Source: Deferribacteraceae bacterium
GTDB taxonomy: Bacteria > Chrysiogenota > Deferribacteres > Deferribacterales > Deferrivibrionaceae
Reading direction: 5' to 3'
Length of the DNA: 64,000 bases
Assembly: GCA_020054865.1 (NCBI GenBank)
Contig: JAIHAR010000001.1
Coordinates: 62,001-126,000 of the forward strand
The translations under genes and the position numbers were made by a program. A model generated the notes under the pieces. That model worked only from the letters and a program-made list of their open reading frames with translations. It searched no databases and had not been told where the DNA came from. Below are positions 15,734-23,649 of the stretch, piece after piece. Position 1 is the first letter of the stretch, and the number at the start of each line of letters is the position of its first letter.

Positions 15734-16387
15734 CTATTTCCTGGAAAATATTGAAAGCACTTTCCTTGCAAAGCCGCTATTTTTATCAAGCTCTTTCAGA
15801 TAGTTTTCAAGCTCATCCGAATTGAAGTTTAAGCTCACAGCCTTTTTAAAATTTGTAAGAGCAGCATTTTTGAGCTCTGCCTTATAATAAATCTTGCCAA
15901 GTATAAAGAAATTTTCTCCGTTGTAATCTTCAAGTTTTATAAGTTTTAGACAATAATCTTTTGCCTCATGCAATCTTCTTGGCTTTTCCATAAGACATTT
16001 TACTACCCCTCTCAGGTAATTAGGATTACTCTCATCTCTTCTGTAAGCATTTATATAACAGTCAAGGGCATTGTTGATATCCCTTTCTTTATAAAATGAT
16101 ACCGCTTTTAAATAATATGCTTTGGCTATTTCAGATGGTGAAATTTTTGATTTCTTTTCTTCCTTGTATAATGAGGTTGAACCAGTGTTAGTATAATTTT
16201 TGATAGCGTTAAAAGCAGCATTAATCTCTTTAAATCGCAGTTCATAATATTTTTTATCAGATTCGCTGATAAGGAAGTGACTATCAGGATGGTACTTTTT
16301 AGAAAGCTCAAGATAACGTTTATGAACTTCACTAAAAGGCGTATCAGGTTTTAAACCCAAAGTACTATAACATTCATTTATATCCAT
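15734..16387 (-). CDS. J-domain protein with C-terminal TPR-like repeats
   Basis: A 217-aa protein starting with a J domain (about 2-68). Its HPD motif lies in KKYHPDSH, followed by the expected helix (LRFKEINAAFNAIKNY). The second half contains TPR-like helices (EIAKAYYLKAVSFYKERD, NPNYLRGVVKCL, NAALTNFKKAVSLN). J proteins stimulate DnaK on chosen clients; here the TPR part would pick the client. The start is the ATG with TGGAGAG upstream, four codons inside the longest frame. It is convergent with the cupin regulator gene (6-bp gap). Confidence 0.85.
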   Translation of the reverse strand: MDINECYSTLGLKPDTPFSEVHKRYLELSKKYHPDSHFLISESDKKYYELRFKEINAAFNAIKNYTNTGSTSLYKEEKKSKISPSEIAKAYYLKAVSFYKERDINNALDCYINAYRRDESNPNYLRGVVKCLMEKPRRLHEAKDYCLKLIKLEDYNGENFFILGKIYYKAELKNAALTNFKKAVSLNFNSDELENYLKELDKNSGFARKVLSIFSRK

Positions 16388-16543
16388 AGCTCTCCACACA
16401 TATCCATTATTATAATCAATATAAATACTTTGGGTATAATCTTTACTTATTAAAAAAATTAAACTATGTCAAACTATTTTTTCATATAGTTACCTTATAC
16501 TCATTACCCCCTCACTCATTACTAATTACTGTTCACAACTTCC

Positions 16544-18076
16544 TTATTTCACTGCATCTCCAAGCACCTGCTCTTTTAATTTACGTTTTAAAACTTTGCC
16601 AGTAGCAGTCAGTGGCAATTCGTTAACGATATAGATATGTTTAGGAATTTTGTAGTTTGCCAGGTGTTCTTTTAGATATTCCTTAATCTTGCCAGCATCA
16701 AGCTTTGCACCTTCTTTTGGTAAAATATAGGCCACAGGCACTTCACCGCTTGCTTTATCAGGAATACCGATAACTGCAGCAGCCTCAACACCTTCATATG
16801 TATAAATAAGCTCCTCAATCTCTCTCGGATAGAGATTTATCCCTTTTACGATTATCAAATCTTTCTTTCTGTCAACTATATAAATAAAACCATCTTCATC
16901 AAGCTTTGCCATATCCCCGGTAAACAACCAGCCGTTTTTAACAGTCATATTTGTAGCCTCGGGCATATTCCAGTACCCTTTCATTACATTTGGACCTTTG
17001 ACAATCAACTCACCCACTTCACCTACAGGAAGCTCAACTTCGTTATCATCTACCACTTTTACCTCTACACCCGGTAAGGCAGGACCAACAGAATAAGGCC
17101 TTTGCTCCTCTTCTCTGTTGACTGAAACTACCGGTGATGCCTCTGACAAACCATAGCCTTCTAAAATAGGTCTTTTGAATTTTCCAACAAATTCTTTTAA
17201 AATTTCTTCAGGCAATGGCGCCCCGCCACTAACATGAATTCTTACAGGGTATAAAAACTTAATAAACCAATTTGGTAATTTTGCTTTACTAAGAGCAGTA
17301 TATACCTGAGGCACACCAAGAAAAAATGTTGGCCTTTTGAATAGCAATACCTTCTTAAAACTCTTCTTCTTTAATTCCATTACCGACTTTAAAATAATAA
17401 TTGAACATCCCGTAAATGTAGGCAACATAATACATGTGGTAAATGCATATGAATGAAACATCGGTAAAAATAGTAAAAACCTGTCATTTTTCTTTATCTT
17501 AAAAGCAACATTGCAAGCATCACAGTTTGACAAAAGGTTTTTATGAGTAAGCATAGCACCTTTTGGATTTCCGGTCGTGCCGGATGTGTAAATTAAAATC
17601 GCAATATCATCAAGATTCATTTCCGGTATTGTAAAATCAGCACTTTCCCCTTCAGCAAACTTTTTCAAATCCGGCAATTTTTGCGAGCCAAAAGAGAATT
17701 TGTTTTGTAAACTTTTCACGTTCAAGTCTTTAATCTCATCGTAAAACACATCTGAAGAGATTAAAAATTTAGCCTCACAGTTTGACAAAATATATGAAAT
17801 TTCATCTTTTTTAAGAAAAGTATTTATAGGTACAGCAACAGCCCCGTTAACAAAAATAGCAAAAATGGCAAAAATAAATTCAGGGGAGTTTTCAAGAAGC
17901 ACCCCTACCCTGTCCCCTTTTTTAAGTCCTTGTTTTTTAAGTGCGTTTGCATATTTTAAAATCAAATTTTTCGCTTCAGAATATGTATAAACATCATTTT
18001 CAAAAAATATATACTTCTTGGAGCCTTTTTTTGTAGCAACACTTAAAAACATTTCACCTAAGTTATTATAATTCAT
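16544..18076 (-). CDS. AMP-forming acyl-CoA synthetase / ligase
   Basis: A 510-aa member of the ANL superfamily. The P-loop-like motif is IYTSGTTGNPKGAMLTHKNL, the core motifs are EGYGLSEASPVVS and GWLFTGDMAKLDEDGFIYIVDRKKD, and the C-terminal catalytic lysine lies in PLTATGKVLKRKL. These adenylate a carboxylic acid and load it on CoA; the substrate, probably a medium or long chain fatty acid, is not determined. The ATG has GGAGGA upstream. It overlaps the end of maf by 11 bp and is the last gene of the ispB-to-ligase operon. The roughly 150 bp downstream contain no gene I can see. Confidence 0.88.
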   Translation of the reverse strand: MNYNNLGEMFLSVATKKGSKKYIFFENDVYTYSEAKNLILKYANALKKQGLKKGDRVGVLLENSPEFIFAIFAIFVNGAVAVPINTFLKKDEISYILSNCEAKFLISSDVFYDEIKDLNVKSLQNKFSFGSQKLPDLKKFAEGESADFTIPEMNLDDIAILIYTSGTTGNPKGAMLTHKNLLSNCDACNVAFKIKKNDRFLLFLPMFHSYAFTTCIMLPTFTGCSIIILKSVMELKKKSFKKVLLFKRPTFFLGVPQVYTALSKAKLPNWFIKFLYPVRIHVSGGAPLPEEILKEFVGKFKRPILEGYGLSEASPVVSVNREEEQRPYSVGPALPGVEVKVVDDNEVELPVGEVGELIVKGPNVMKGYWNMPEATNMTVKNGWLFTGDMAKLDEDGFIYIVDRKKDLIIVKGINLYPREIEELIYTYEGVEAAAVIGIPDKASGEVPVAYILPKEGAKLDAGKIKEYLKEHLANYKIPKHIYIVNELPLTATGKVLKRKLKEQVLGDAVK

Positions 18077-18662
18077 GAAATCCTCCATAAGGTCTTATTC
18101 CAAGTTTTGCAAAAGTTTCAAGAAGTTTACCTGCCGGTAGTCCCACAACATTATCATAGTCCCCATGTATCTTCTCAACCAGCAAACTCCCTTTCCCCTG
18201 AATACCGTAAGCTCCAGCTTTGTCAAGAGGCTCTTCTGAATCAATATACCAATTGATAATCTCATCATTTAATTTTTTAAAGTAAACATCAGTTTTTTGA
18301 AAAAATCTTTCACATATACCATTTTTTTTATTTACAACTGCCACGCCGGTTATTACTTCATGCATTTTACCGCTTAATAATCTTAAAATGCGCTGTGCGT
18401 CATAAGCATCTTTTGGCTTTCCTATTATCTGATTTTCAAGATAAACAACAGTATCAGCTCCGATAATAAATGCCTCATCATAAATGCTTGCAACCTTATA
18501 AGCCTTCATTGCGGCAATTTTCATCACCTGGTCTTCTACATTCTCATTTTCATCAAATTTTTCTTCAACTTCAGAGGTAACATATTGAAAATTAATACCA
18601 AGTTTAGTAAAAATCTCCCTTCTACGGGGGCTACCACTAGCCAGAATAATTTTTTGCAGCAT
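18066..18662 (-). CDS. maf: Maf-family nucleoside triphosphate pyrophosphatase
   Basis: A 198-aa house-cleaning enzyme hydrolysing dTTP, UTP and modified nucleotides. The motifs are LASGSPRRREIFTKLGI at the N-terminus, GADTVVYLENQIIGKP (about 69-84), and EPLDKAGAYGIQGKG (about 142-156). Both neighbours overlap it, which ties it to the operon. Confidence 0.95.
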   Translation of the reverse strand: MLQKIILASGSPRRREIFTKLGINFQYVTSEVEEKFDENENVEDQVMKIAAMKAYKVASIYDEAFIIGADTVVYLENQIIGKPKDAYDAQRILRLLSGKMHEVITGVAVVNKKNGICERFFQKTDVYFKKLNDEIINWYIDSEEPLDKAGAYGIQGKGSLLVEKIHGDYDNVVGLPAGKLLETFAKLGIRPYGGFHEL

Positions 18663-19164
18663 TATCCACCTTCAAAAAATTTTTTATTGTATATTCAGCA
18701 ATAAAGCCTGTTAAAATCCCACTAACAAGGCCAAGTAGCGAAAAATACGGTATTATTTTGTAAATATCAAGATATTTTATAAAAAATATTTTTATAACAA
18801 TAAGTTGAAAAATTATATGAAAGTACCCTCCCACTGCCGCTACAGAAATTGCAGTTAAATATTTTGACAAAAGTTTAAAAATAATTAACATAATAATTGT
18901 GGCAGCGATAGTAGCTGGCATCCCTATTATGAGTTTAACAAAAAAATTACCGGTAATAACAGGCACCAAAATCGACTTTAAAACAGCCACGTAAAAAACA
19001 TATTTTTTTTCTTCAAAGATAAATATTCCGACTACAATGGGGATATTTGCCAGGCCAAGTCTCAAAAAAGGGATCGGATTAGGTATAAACATTTCCATAA
19101 AACCAAGCACAATACAAAAAGCTGTCAAAATCCCTGTATAGGCAACTTTACCTTGAAATTGCAT
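18637..19164 (-). CDS. Gx transporter family membrane protein (Hpre_diP_synt_I)
   Basis: A 175-aa, very hydrophobic protein with five or six membrane spans. The conserved motif PNPIPFLRLGLANIPIVV and later GNFFVKLIIGMPATIAA are characteristic of the family once named heptaprenyl diphosphate synthase component I, now grouped as Gx transporters. In other bacteria it occurs next to NusG_II and ApbE genes, as here. The actual polyprenyl synthase is encoded at the start of the same operon. The ATG was preferred over an upstream GTG. It overlaps both neighbours. Confidence 0.8.
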   Translation of the reverse strand: MQFQGKVAYTGILTAFCIVLGFMEMFIPNPIPFLRLGLANIPIVVGIFIFEEKKYVFYVAVLKSILVPVITGNFFVKLIIGMPATIAATIIMLIIFKLLSKYLTAISVAAVGGYFHIIFQLIVIKIFFIKYLDIYKIIPYFSLLGLVSGILTGFIAEYTIKNFLKVDNAAKNYSG

Positions 19165-19507
19165 CAAATTCACTCACTTCACATTTAATCTCGAGTGCAA
19201 CCTTATTTGGAAGACAAACTGCGATATCGCCGCATTTATCTATAAAACCGGTCTTAATACAGATTTTGTCCTGGCAGTTTGATTCAACAAATCGCCCTTT
19301 TCCATCTATTAGCTCAATAACTACACTTTTATCGTATTTTTTTAAATCAATTACCCCTTCATTGCCATTCAGTTTTATTTTTTTATTATCAATATGCAAA
19401 TAATATTGTTTTTTCCCAGACTCAGTCTGCGAGAATATTATAAAACCAATGGAAACAAAAACCAGAATAAAAATTATCACAATGTCAAGCGGCCTAATTA
19501 ATTTCAA
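19148..19507 (-). CDS. NusG domain II-containing protein (NusG_II family)
   Basis: A 119-aa protein with one N-terminal membrane anchor (about 9-26) and a small beta domain of the NusG_II family exposed outside the membrane. The typical CQDKICIKTG motif and CLPNK are present, with four cysteines. The role is unknown; the family co-occurs with ApbE, Gx transporter and Rnf genes, suggesting a part in flavin- or membrane redox-related assembly. The frame opens with TTG inside the end of apbE (14-bp overlap). Confidence 0.8.
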   Translation of the reverse strand: MKLIRPLDIVIIFILVFVSIGFIIFSQTESGKKQYYLHIDNKKIKLNGNEGVIDLKKYDKSVVIELIDGKGRFVESNCQDKICIKTGFIDKCGDIAVCLPNKVALEIKCEVSEFDAISR

Positions 19508-20429
19508 AATCTTCCCAGCCGCAAAATTTTAACAGTTTGTTATCCAATGTATATACAAGCACCGGTGTACCCTCTTTTTTACAAATACGACTTATTTCAT
19601 CAACGCTCATCAAAAAATAAACGGTAGCAAATCCATCGGCTTTTTCCACATTATCGGCAATGACACTAATGCTTTGATAATTGTTTGCATTCTCACCTGT
19701 AAGTGCATCAAAAATATGTATATATCTTTTACCGTTTATTTCAAAATACCGCTCATAATTACCACTTGTAGCAACCGCCATATCGCTCAATTCAATAGCA
19801 CTTAAATATTTTTTTTCACTTTCCGAATTTTTTATCGCTATTTTCCATTTTTTGCCATTTTTATTTCCCGATGCGTATAAATCTCCACCTGCATTTAAAA
19901 TAAAATTTTTTAAGCCGTTTCTTCTAAAATACTCACTAACCTTATCCACAATATAACCCTTGGCATAAGCTCCCATATCAATTTTAACTTCTTCGCTCCG
20001 TTTTATATATCCATCAATTATTTCAAATCGGTTTTTATGTATTTTTTCAAGAGATTTGCTTATCTCATCAATATCAGGAATTTTATACGGGCCTTCAGGA
20101 AAACCATAAATATAGCCAATAGTCCCCACGGCCATATCAAATCTGCCATTTGATATTTTCTTATAATATTCATTCTTACTGATGAGATATTTTATATCTT
20201 CATCAACTTTTGCTTCACCTTTTATGTTTATATCATTTGTAAATAAAGCGATTTTATCTTCCAATGTCTTCAGGTATTTTAGACCTTCATCCACAATATT
20301 GCTTTTATCTACATCAAACGTAATTTCAACAATTGTCCCCATCCAAAAACCGGATTTTGACACAAATGTCTTATTGCAGCCTGTGACAGCAAAAATAATC
20401 AGAATTGAAAGTATAATTTTTTTAAACAT
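19494..20429 (-). CDS. apbE: FAD:protein FMN transferase (ApbE), lipoprotein
   Basis: Attaches FMN covalently to threonine residues of RnfG/RnfD or NqrB/NqrC type proteins. The 311-aa protein has a lipoprotein signal with lipobox AVTGC (Cys about 18). MGTIVEITFDV, KIDMGAYAKGYIVD and NAGGDLYASGN are the ApbE signatures for FAD and magnesium binding. It overlaps the 3' end of amrS by 31 bp. The modified partner is not encoded in the window. Confidence 0.95.
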   Translation of the reverse strand: MFKKIILSILIIFAVTGCNKTFVSKSGFWMGTIVEITFDVDKSNIVDEGLKYLKTLEDKIALFTNDINIKGEAKVDEDIKYLISKNEYYKKISNGRFDMAVGTIGYIYGFPEGPYKIPDIDEISKSLEKIHKNRFEIIDGYIKRSEEVKIDMGAYAKGYIVDKVSEYFRRNGLKNFILNAGGDLYASGNKNGKKWKIAIKNSESEKKYLSAIELSDMAVATSGNYERYFEINGKRYIHIFDALTGENANNYQSISVIADNVEKADGFATVYFLMSVDEISRICKKEGTPVLVYTLDNKLLKFCGWEDFEIN

Positions 20430-21382
20430 TTATTGCATTTATCTCCATAATTTAAAATTTCAGTCAAATATCCCGCTCTTTTCACAAGAATGCTTCCACA
20501 ATCAGGGCAAAATGTATCAAGTGCTCCTTCAATATTCACATTACCAAGATACACATAATTAAGATATTCTTTTGCCAATTCATAAAATTTCAACATCATC
20601 CCAATATCCGTTGCAGGCTCGCTGCATTTGTAGGTGGAAAAATATCTCGAAATATGAAGCGGCAAATCAACACTGATATTTTTCAAAAAATCGAGCATAA
20701 GTTTAAAATCATCGATATCGTCATTTTTATTTGGAACTAAGAGAAAAGTAACTTCCGTATGAATATTGTTATCAAAAAGAGTTTTTATCGTATGTTTTAC
20801 TGTTTCCAAATCCCCTTTTACCCAATCGTAAAACTCTTTGGTAAAACCTTTTAAATCAATATTTGCTGCATCAATATATTTTATCAGTTCAAGCAAAGGC
20901 TCTTTGTTAATATTACCATTGCTAACTATAACATTCTTTAACCCATTTTCCTTAAATATTTTTGCAGTATCTCTGACAAACTCATACCATATTGTCGGTT
21001 CATTATATGTATACGCAATCCCTATGCTGTTATGTTTTTTTGCAAGCATTACAAGGTCATCTATTTTCACTTTTTGCCTGTTTGTCTCTTTTGTGCTTAT
21101 TGAATAATTTTGACAAAAACTGCACCTCAAGTTGCAACCGTTTGTCCCTATTGATAATATTTCACTGCCCGGATAAAAGTGGTAAAGAGGCTTTTTTTCA
21201 ATCGGGTCAAGATTTACGGAAACAACTTCTCCGTAAGCTGTTTGATAAAGGGTGCCATCTATATTTTTTCTGATAAGGCAGATTCCGCTGCCCTTGTCTT
21301 TTATTATGCAAAGATGTGGGCACAGAAGGCATTGTACACTGTTATCAACAAGTTTTTTATAATAACTTGCCTCTTTTTTCAT
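20399..21382 (-). CDS. amrS: AmmeMemoRadiSam system radical SAM enzyme (AmrS)
   Basis: A 327-aa radical SAM protein with the [4Fe-4S] motif CNLRCSFCQNYSIS (CxxxCxxC, about 80-90). The AmrS-type N-terminus has CLLCPHLC, DGTLYQTAYGEVVS and IEKKPLYHFYPG. The C-terminus carries a zinc-ribbon pair, CPDCG and CNKC. AmrS accompanies AMMECR1 and Memo homologs in an uncharacterised modification system; those partners are not in this window. The start ATG overlaps the ispB stop by one base. Confidence 0.93.
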   Translation of the reverse strand: MKKEASYYKKLVDNSVQCLLCPHLCIIKDKGSGICLIRKNIDGTLYQTAYGEVVSVNLDPIEKKPLYHFYPGSEILSIGTNGCNLRCSFCQNYSISTKETNRQKVKIDDLVMLAKKHNSIGIAYTYNEPTIWYEFVRDTAKIFKENGLKNVIVSNGNINKEPLLELIKYIDAANIDLKGFTKEFYDWVKGDLETVKHTIKTLFDNNIHTEVTFLLVPNKNDDIDDFKLMLDFLKNISVDLPLHISRYFSTYKCSEPATDIGMMLKFYELAKEYLNYVYLGNVNIEGALDTFCPDCGSILVKRAGYLTEILNYGDKCNKCLKKLYFQF

Positions 21383-22356
21383 TATCTGTCCCTTTGAATT
21401 ACATATTCTGCCAAAAACTCAAGGGCGTCCCTGTATTCATTCTCCGGAAAAATTTTTAGTAACTCTTTTGATTTGTTGACATAGTCGTCTACAAAATTTT
21501 CTGCTTTTGCCTTTATATCGTATTTTTCCATCAATGAAATGATATAAGCCAAATCTTCATCCGTTGCACTCTCAGAGACAATTATGTCACGAAGTTTTTT
21601 CTTCTCGTCCCTATCAGCCAAATCTCTCAGCAATATTAGAGGTAAAGTCATTTTACCTTCATTAAGGTCAGTTCCGGGTTTTTTCCCTGTTTTTTCTGGC
21701 TCACCAAGATAATCTAAAATATCATCACTCATCTGAAACGCAAGACCAACTACTTTGCCAAACTCTGCCAGATTTTTTACTTTTTCTTCTTTAATCTTGC
21801 CCAATATTCCGCCGATTTCACAGCACGCAGAAAAAAGAACAGCAGTTTTACTGTATATAATTTTCAGATAATCTTCCAGTTTCAAGCTAAACTCGGCAGT
21901 TTTGACAAGCTGAAACACTTCCCCTTCGCTCATCGTTTTTGCGGCGTTTGCAAGAATCATCTGCACTTTTGGGTCACCGTCTTTTACAAGGTTCATAAAT
22001 GCCCTTGAATACAAAAAATCGCCACAAAGCACAGTAATATCGTTACCAAATACATTGTTTGCGCTTTTTCTGCCCCGCCTGAATTTAGCGCCGTCAATAA
22101 CATCGTCATGCAAAAGTGTAGCGGTGTGAATATACTCCACAACCCCGCTTAAAACAATTGCCCTATTGCCTGAATAGCCAGCAAGCTTTGATGCCAATAT
22201 CATAAAAACAGGCCTCAAACGTTTCCCGCCACTTTCAAATACGTAAGATGCCACTTCATTTACCATATCCACATCAGAGTCAAGATTGGACAACAACTCT
22301 TTTTCTACACTTTCTACTTCGGTTTTAATCATCTGATAAACGTAGTTAATATCCAT
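21382..22356 (-). CDS. ispB: Polyprenyl diphosphate synthase (octaprenyl/heptaprenyl type)
   Basis: A trans-isoprenyl diphosphate synthase, 324 aa, making the side chain of menaquinone or ubiquinone. The first aspartate-rich motif is LLHDDVIDGAKFRRG and the second is GLAFQMSDDILDYLG; GGKRLRP binds isopentenyl diphosphate. Small residues precede the first motif, which fits long-chain products, but length specificity is inferred. It is first in the seven-gene overlapping operon. The ATG has GAGGTG 10 nt upstream; a longer in-frame start exists 6 codons earlier. Confidence 0.93.
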   Translation of the reverse strand: MDINYVYQMIKTEVESVEKELLSNLDSDVDMVNEVASYVFESGGKRLRPVFMILASKLAGYSGNRAIVLSGVVEYIHTATLLHDDVIDGAKFRRGRKSANNVFGNDITVLCGDFLYSRAFMNLVKDGDPKVQMILANAAKTMSEGEVFQLVKTAEFSLKLEDYLKIIYSKTAVLFSACCEIGGILGKIKEEKVKNLAEFGKVVGLAFQMSDDILDYLGEPEKTGKKPGTDLNEGKMTLPLILLRDLADRDEKKKLRDIIVSESATDEDLAYIISLMEKYDIKAKAENFVDDYVNKSKELLKIFPENEYRDALEFLAEYVIQRDR

Positions 22357-22466
22357 TTTATCCGCACACCTCATAAATTTAAAATTTGGGTATTGATAAA
22401 TATTTAATTATGCATATAATTTTTAGGCAAATATACATTATGTTTTTTTTTAAGTAAAGGATGTTT

Positions 22467-23150
22467 ATGAATTTTACAAAAGCAGAAGAGAAATTTCTCA
22501 CTTATCTTAAAATTTTTGACGGATTAAATATTCAGGGGAGCAAAAACCTTACTGTGTGTGACCTCTCTTTTAACGACTATTTGACGGCAAAATACCTCAA
22601 AGATAAAAGGGTTTTTAACACAATTTATAACGTGGCATTTTCCCAGATAAAAACAATTGATGGTATATTTTCAGTCCCTGTTCAGAGCAATCTTGCATTT
22701 ACGCTTAACAAACTTAAATGCGACCTGATTATTTCCATGGGCGGTACATATAAATTTCAGCCCCTTTATGATTGCGTATATTCGCTTCATAGGGCTTTAA
22801 ATCTTGCTGGAAGGCTTATCCTTGTAGTTTATCCGGATGTCTATGATGAATATGGCAAAGATATTTTAAATGGTCTGAGTCAGATTTCACAAAATGCGGT
22901 AAAAGAAAAACTAAACAGATGGTTTGTAACTCTAAAAAATTCATTGAGCAATATTTTTGTGGATGTCAAAGAGGAAACAATCATGCAGGAAACAAGCCTT
23001 GAAGAGATAAAATCAATTTTCGGCAATGAAAATTTCTTTAATACATTGTTTAAAGAGCAGGAAATATTTGATACATTTTTCAAGCCAATCGAAACCACAA
23101 ACAAAAAATACACTCTCTCATGGAGAGTGATAAGAGCTTTAAAAATTTAG
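22467..23150 (+). CDS. Possible SAM-dependent methyltransferase-like protein
   Basis: A 227-aa protein. The order of elements recalls a class I methyltransferase fold: a beta strand LTVCDLS where motif I should be, then DLIISMGGTYKFQPLYDCV and LHRALNLAGRLILVVYPD (post-motif strands). The glycine-rich motif I (GxGxG) is missing, so it may not bind SAM or may be a degenerate relative such as a BioC-type protein. The ATG at 22467 has AAAGG at good distance; an upstream ATG at 22461 is too close. It is followed by ridA after 9 bp. Confidence 0.55.
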   Translation: MNFTKAEEKFLTYLKIFDGLNIQGSKNLTVCDLSFNDYLTAKYLKDKRVFNTIYNVAFSQIKTIDGIFSVPVQSNLAFTLNKLKCDLIISMGGTYKFQPLYDCVYSLHRALNLAGRLILVVYPDVYDEYGKDILNGLSQISQNAVKEKLNRWFVTLKNSLSNIFVDVKEETIMQETSLEEIKSIFGNENFFNTLFKEQEIFDTFFKPIETTNKKYTLSWRVIRALKI

Positions 23151-23159
23151 GGGGAAATG

Positions 23160-23537
23160 ATGGAATTTGTAAACACAAAAAACGCTCCGGCAGCAATAGG
23201 GCCTTATTCTCAGGCAGTAAAAGTTAACAATATGTTATTTGTATCCGGGCAAATCCCTATAAATCCAAATACTGGTGAGCTTGTATTAACAAATATTGAA
23301 GATGAAACAAAACTTGTCCTTAACAATCTCAAAAATATTGTAGAGCATGCAGGATTTAAGCTGACAGATATTGCTAAAGTAACTGTTTTTATAAAAGATA
23401 TGAATAATTTTGGAAAAATTAATGAAATTTATGAATCATTTTTTGGCAGCCACAAACCAGCCAGAGCAGTTGTAGAAGTAGCAAGATTGCCAAAAGATGT
23501 AGATATTGAAATAGAAGCTATCTGCGTAAAAATTTAA
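23160..23537 (+). CDS. ridA: RidA family enamine/imine deaminase
   Basis: A 125-aa protein that hydrolyses reactive 2-aminoacrylate and related imines. It has [16 protein letters not shown] at the start, [26 protein letters not shown], and the signature [21 protein letters not shown] with the conserved Arg and a family-typical C-terminal region. Two adjacent ATG codons exist; the second lies at better distance from AGGGGG. Confidence 0.95.
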   Translation: MEFVNTKNAPAAIGPYSQAVKVNNMLFVSGQIPINPNTGELVLTNIEDETKLVLNNLKNIVEHAGFKLTDIAKVTVFIKDMNNFGKINEIYESFFGSHKPARAVVEVARLPKDVDIEIEAICVKI

Positions 23538-23592
23538 AATTATTAAACAATAAACAAATTTGCCTATCATTATTCAAAATCTCCACTCCCCC

Positions 23593-23621
23593 TTGCCTAA
23601 TCTTGAATCTTGGCTTATATT
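23593..23621 (+). promoter_or_regulatory. Promoter of AAA/PD-(D/E)XK paralog 3
   Basis: TTGCCT at 23593-23598, a 17-bp spacer, and TATATT at 23616-23621. Unlike paralogs 1 and 2, a leader of about 22 nt with GCGGAG precedes the ATG at 23650. Confidence 0.5.
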
Positions 23622-23649
23622 TACTAAACAAAAATTTGCGGAGATAATT

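Noticed and set aside
23560-23649. N-terminal extension of AAA/PD-(D/E)XK paralog 3 (MPIIIQNLHSPL...)
   Set aside because: The other two copies start at the equivalent of MKKLPIG, the promoter -10 lies within the extension, and GGAG marks the ATG at 23650.
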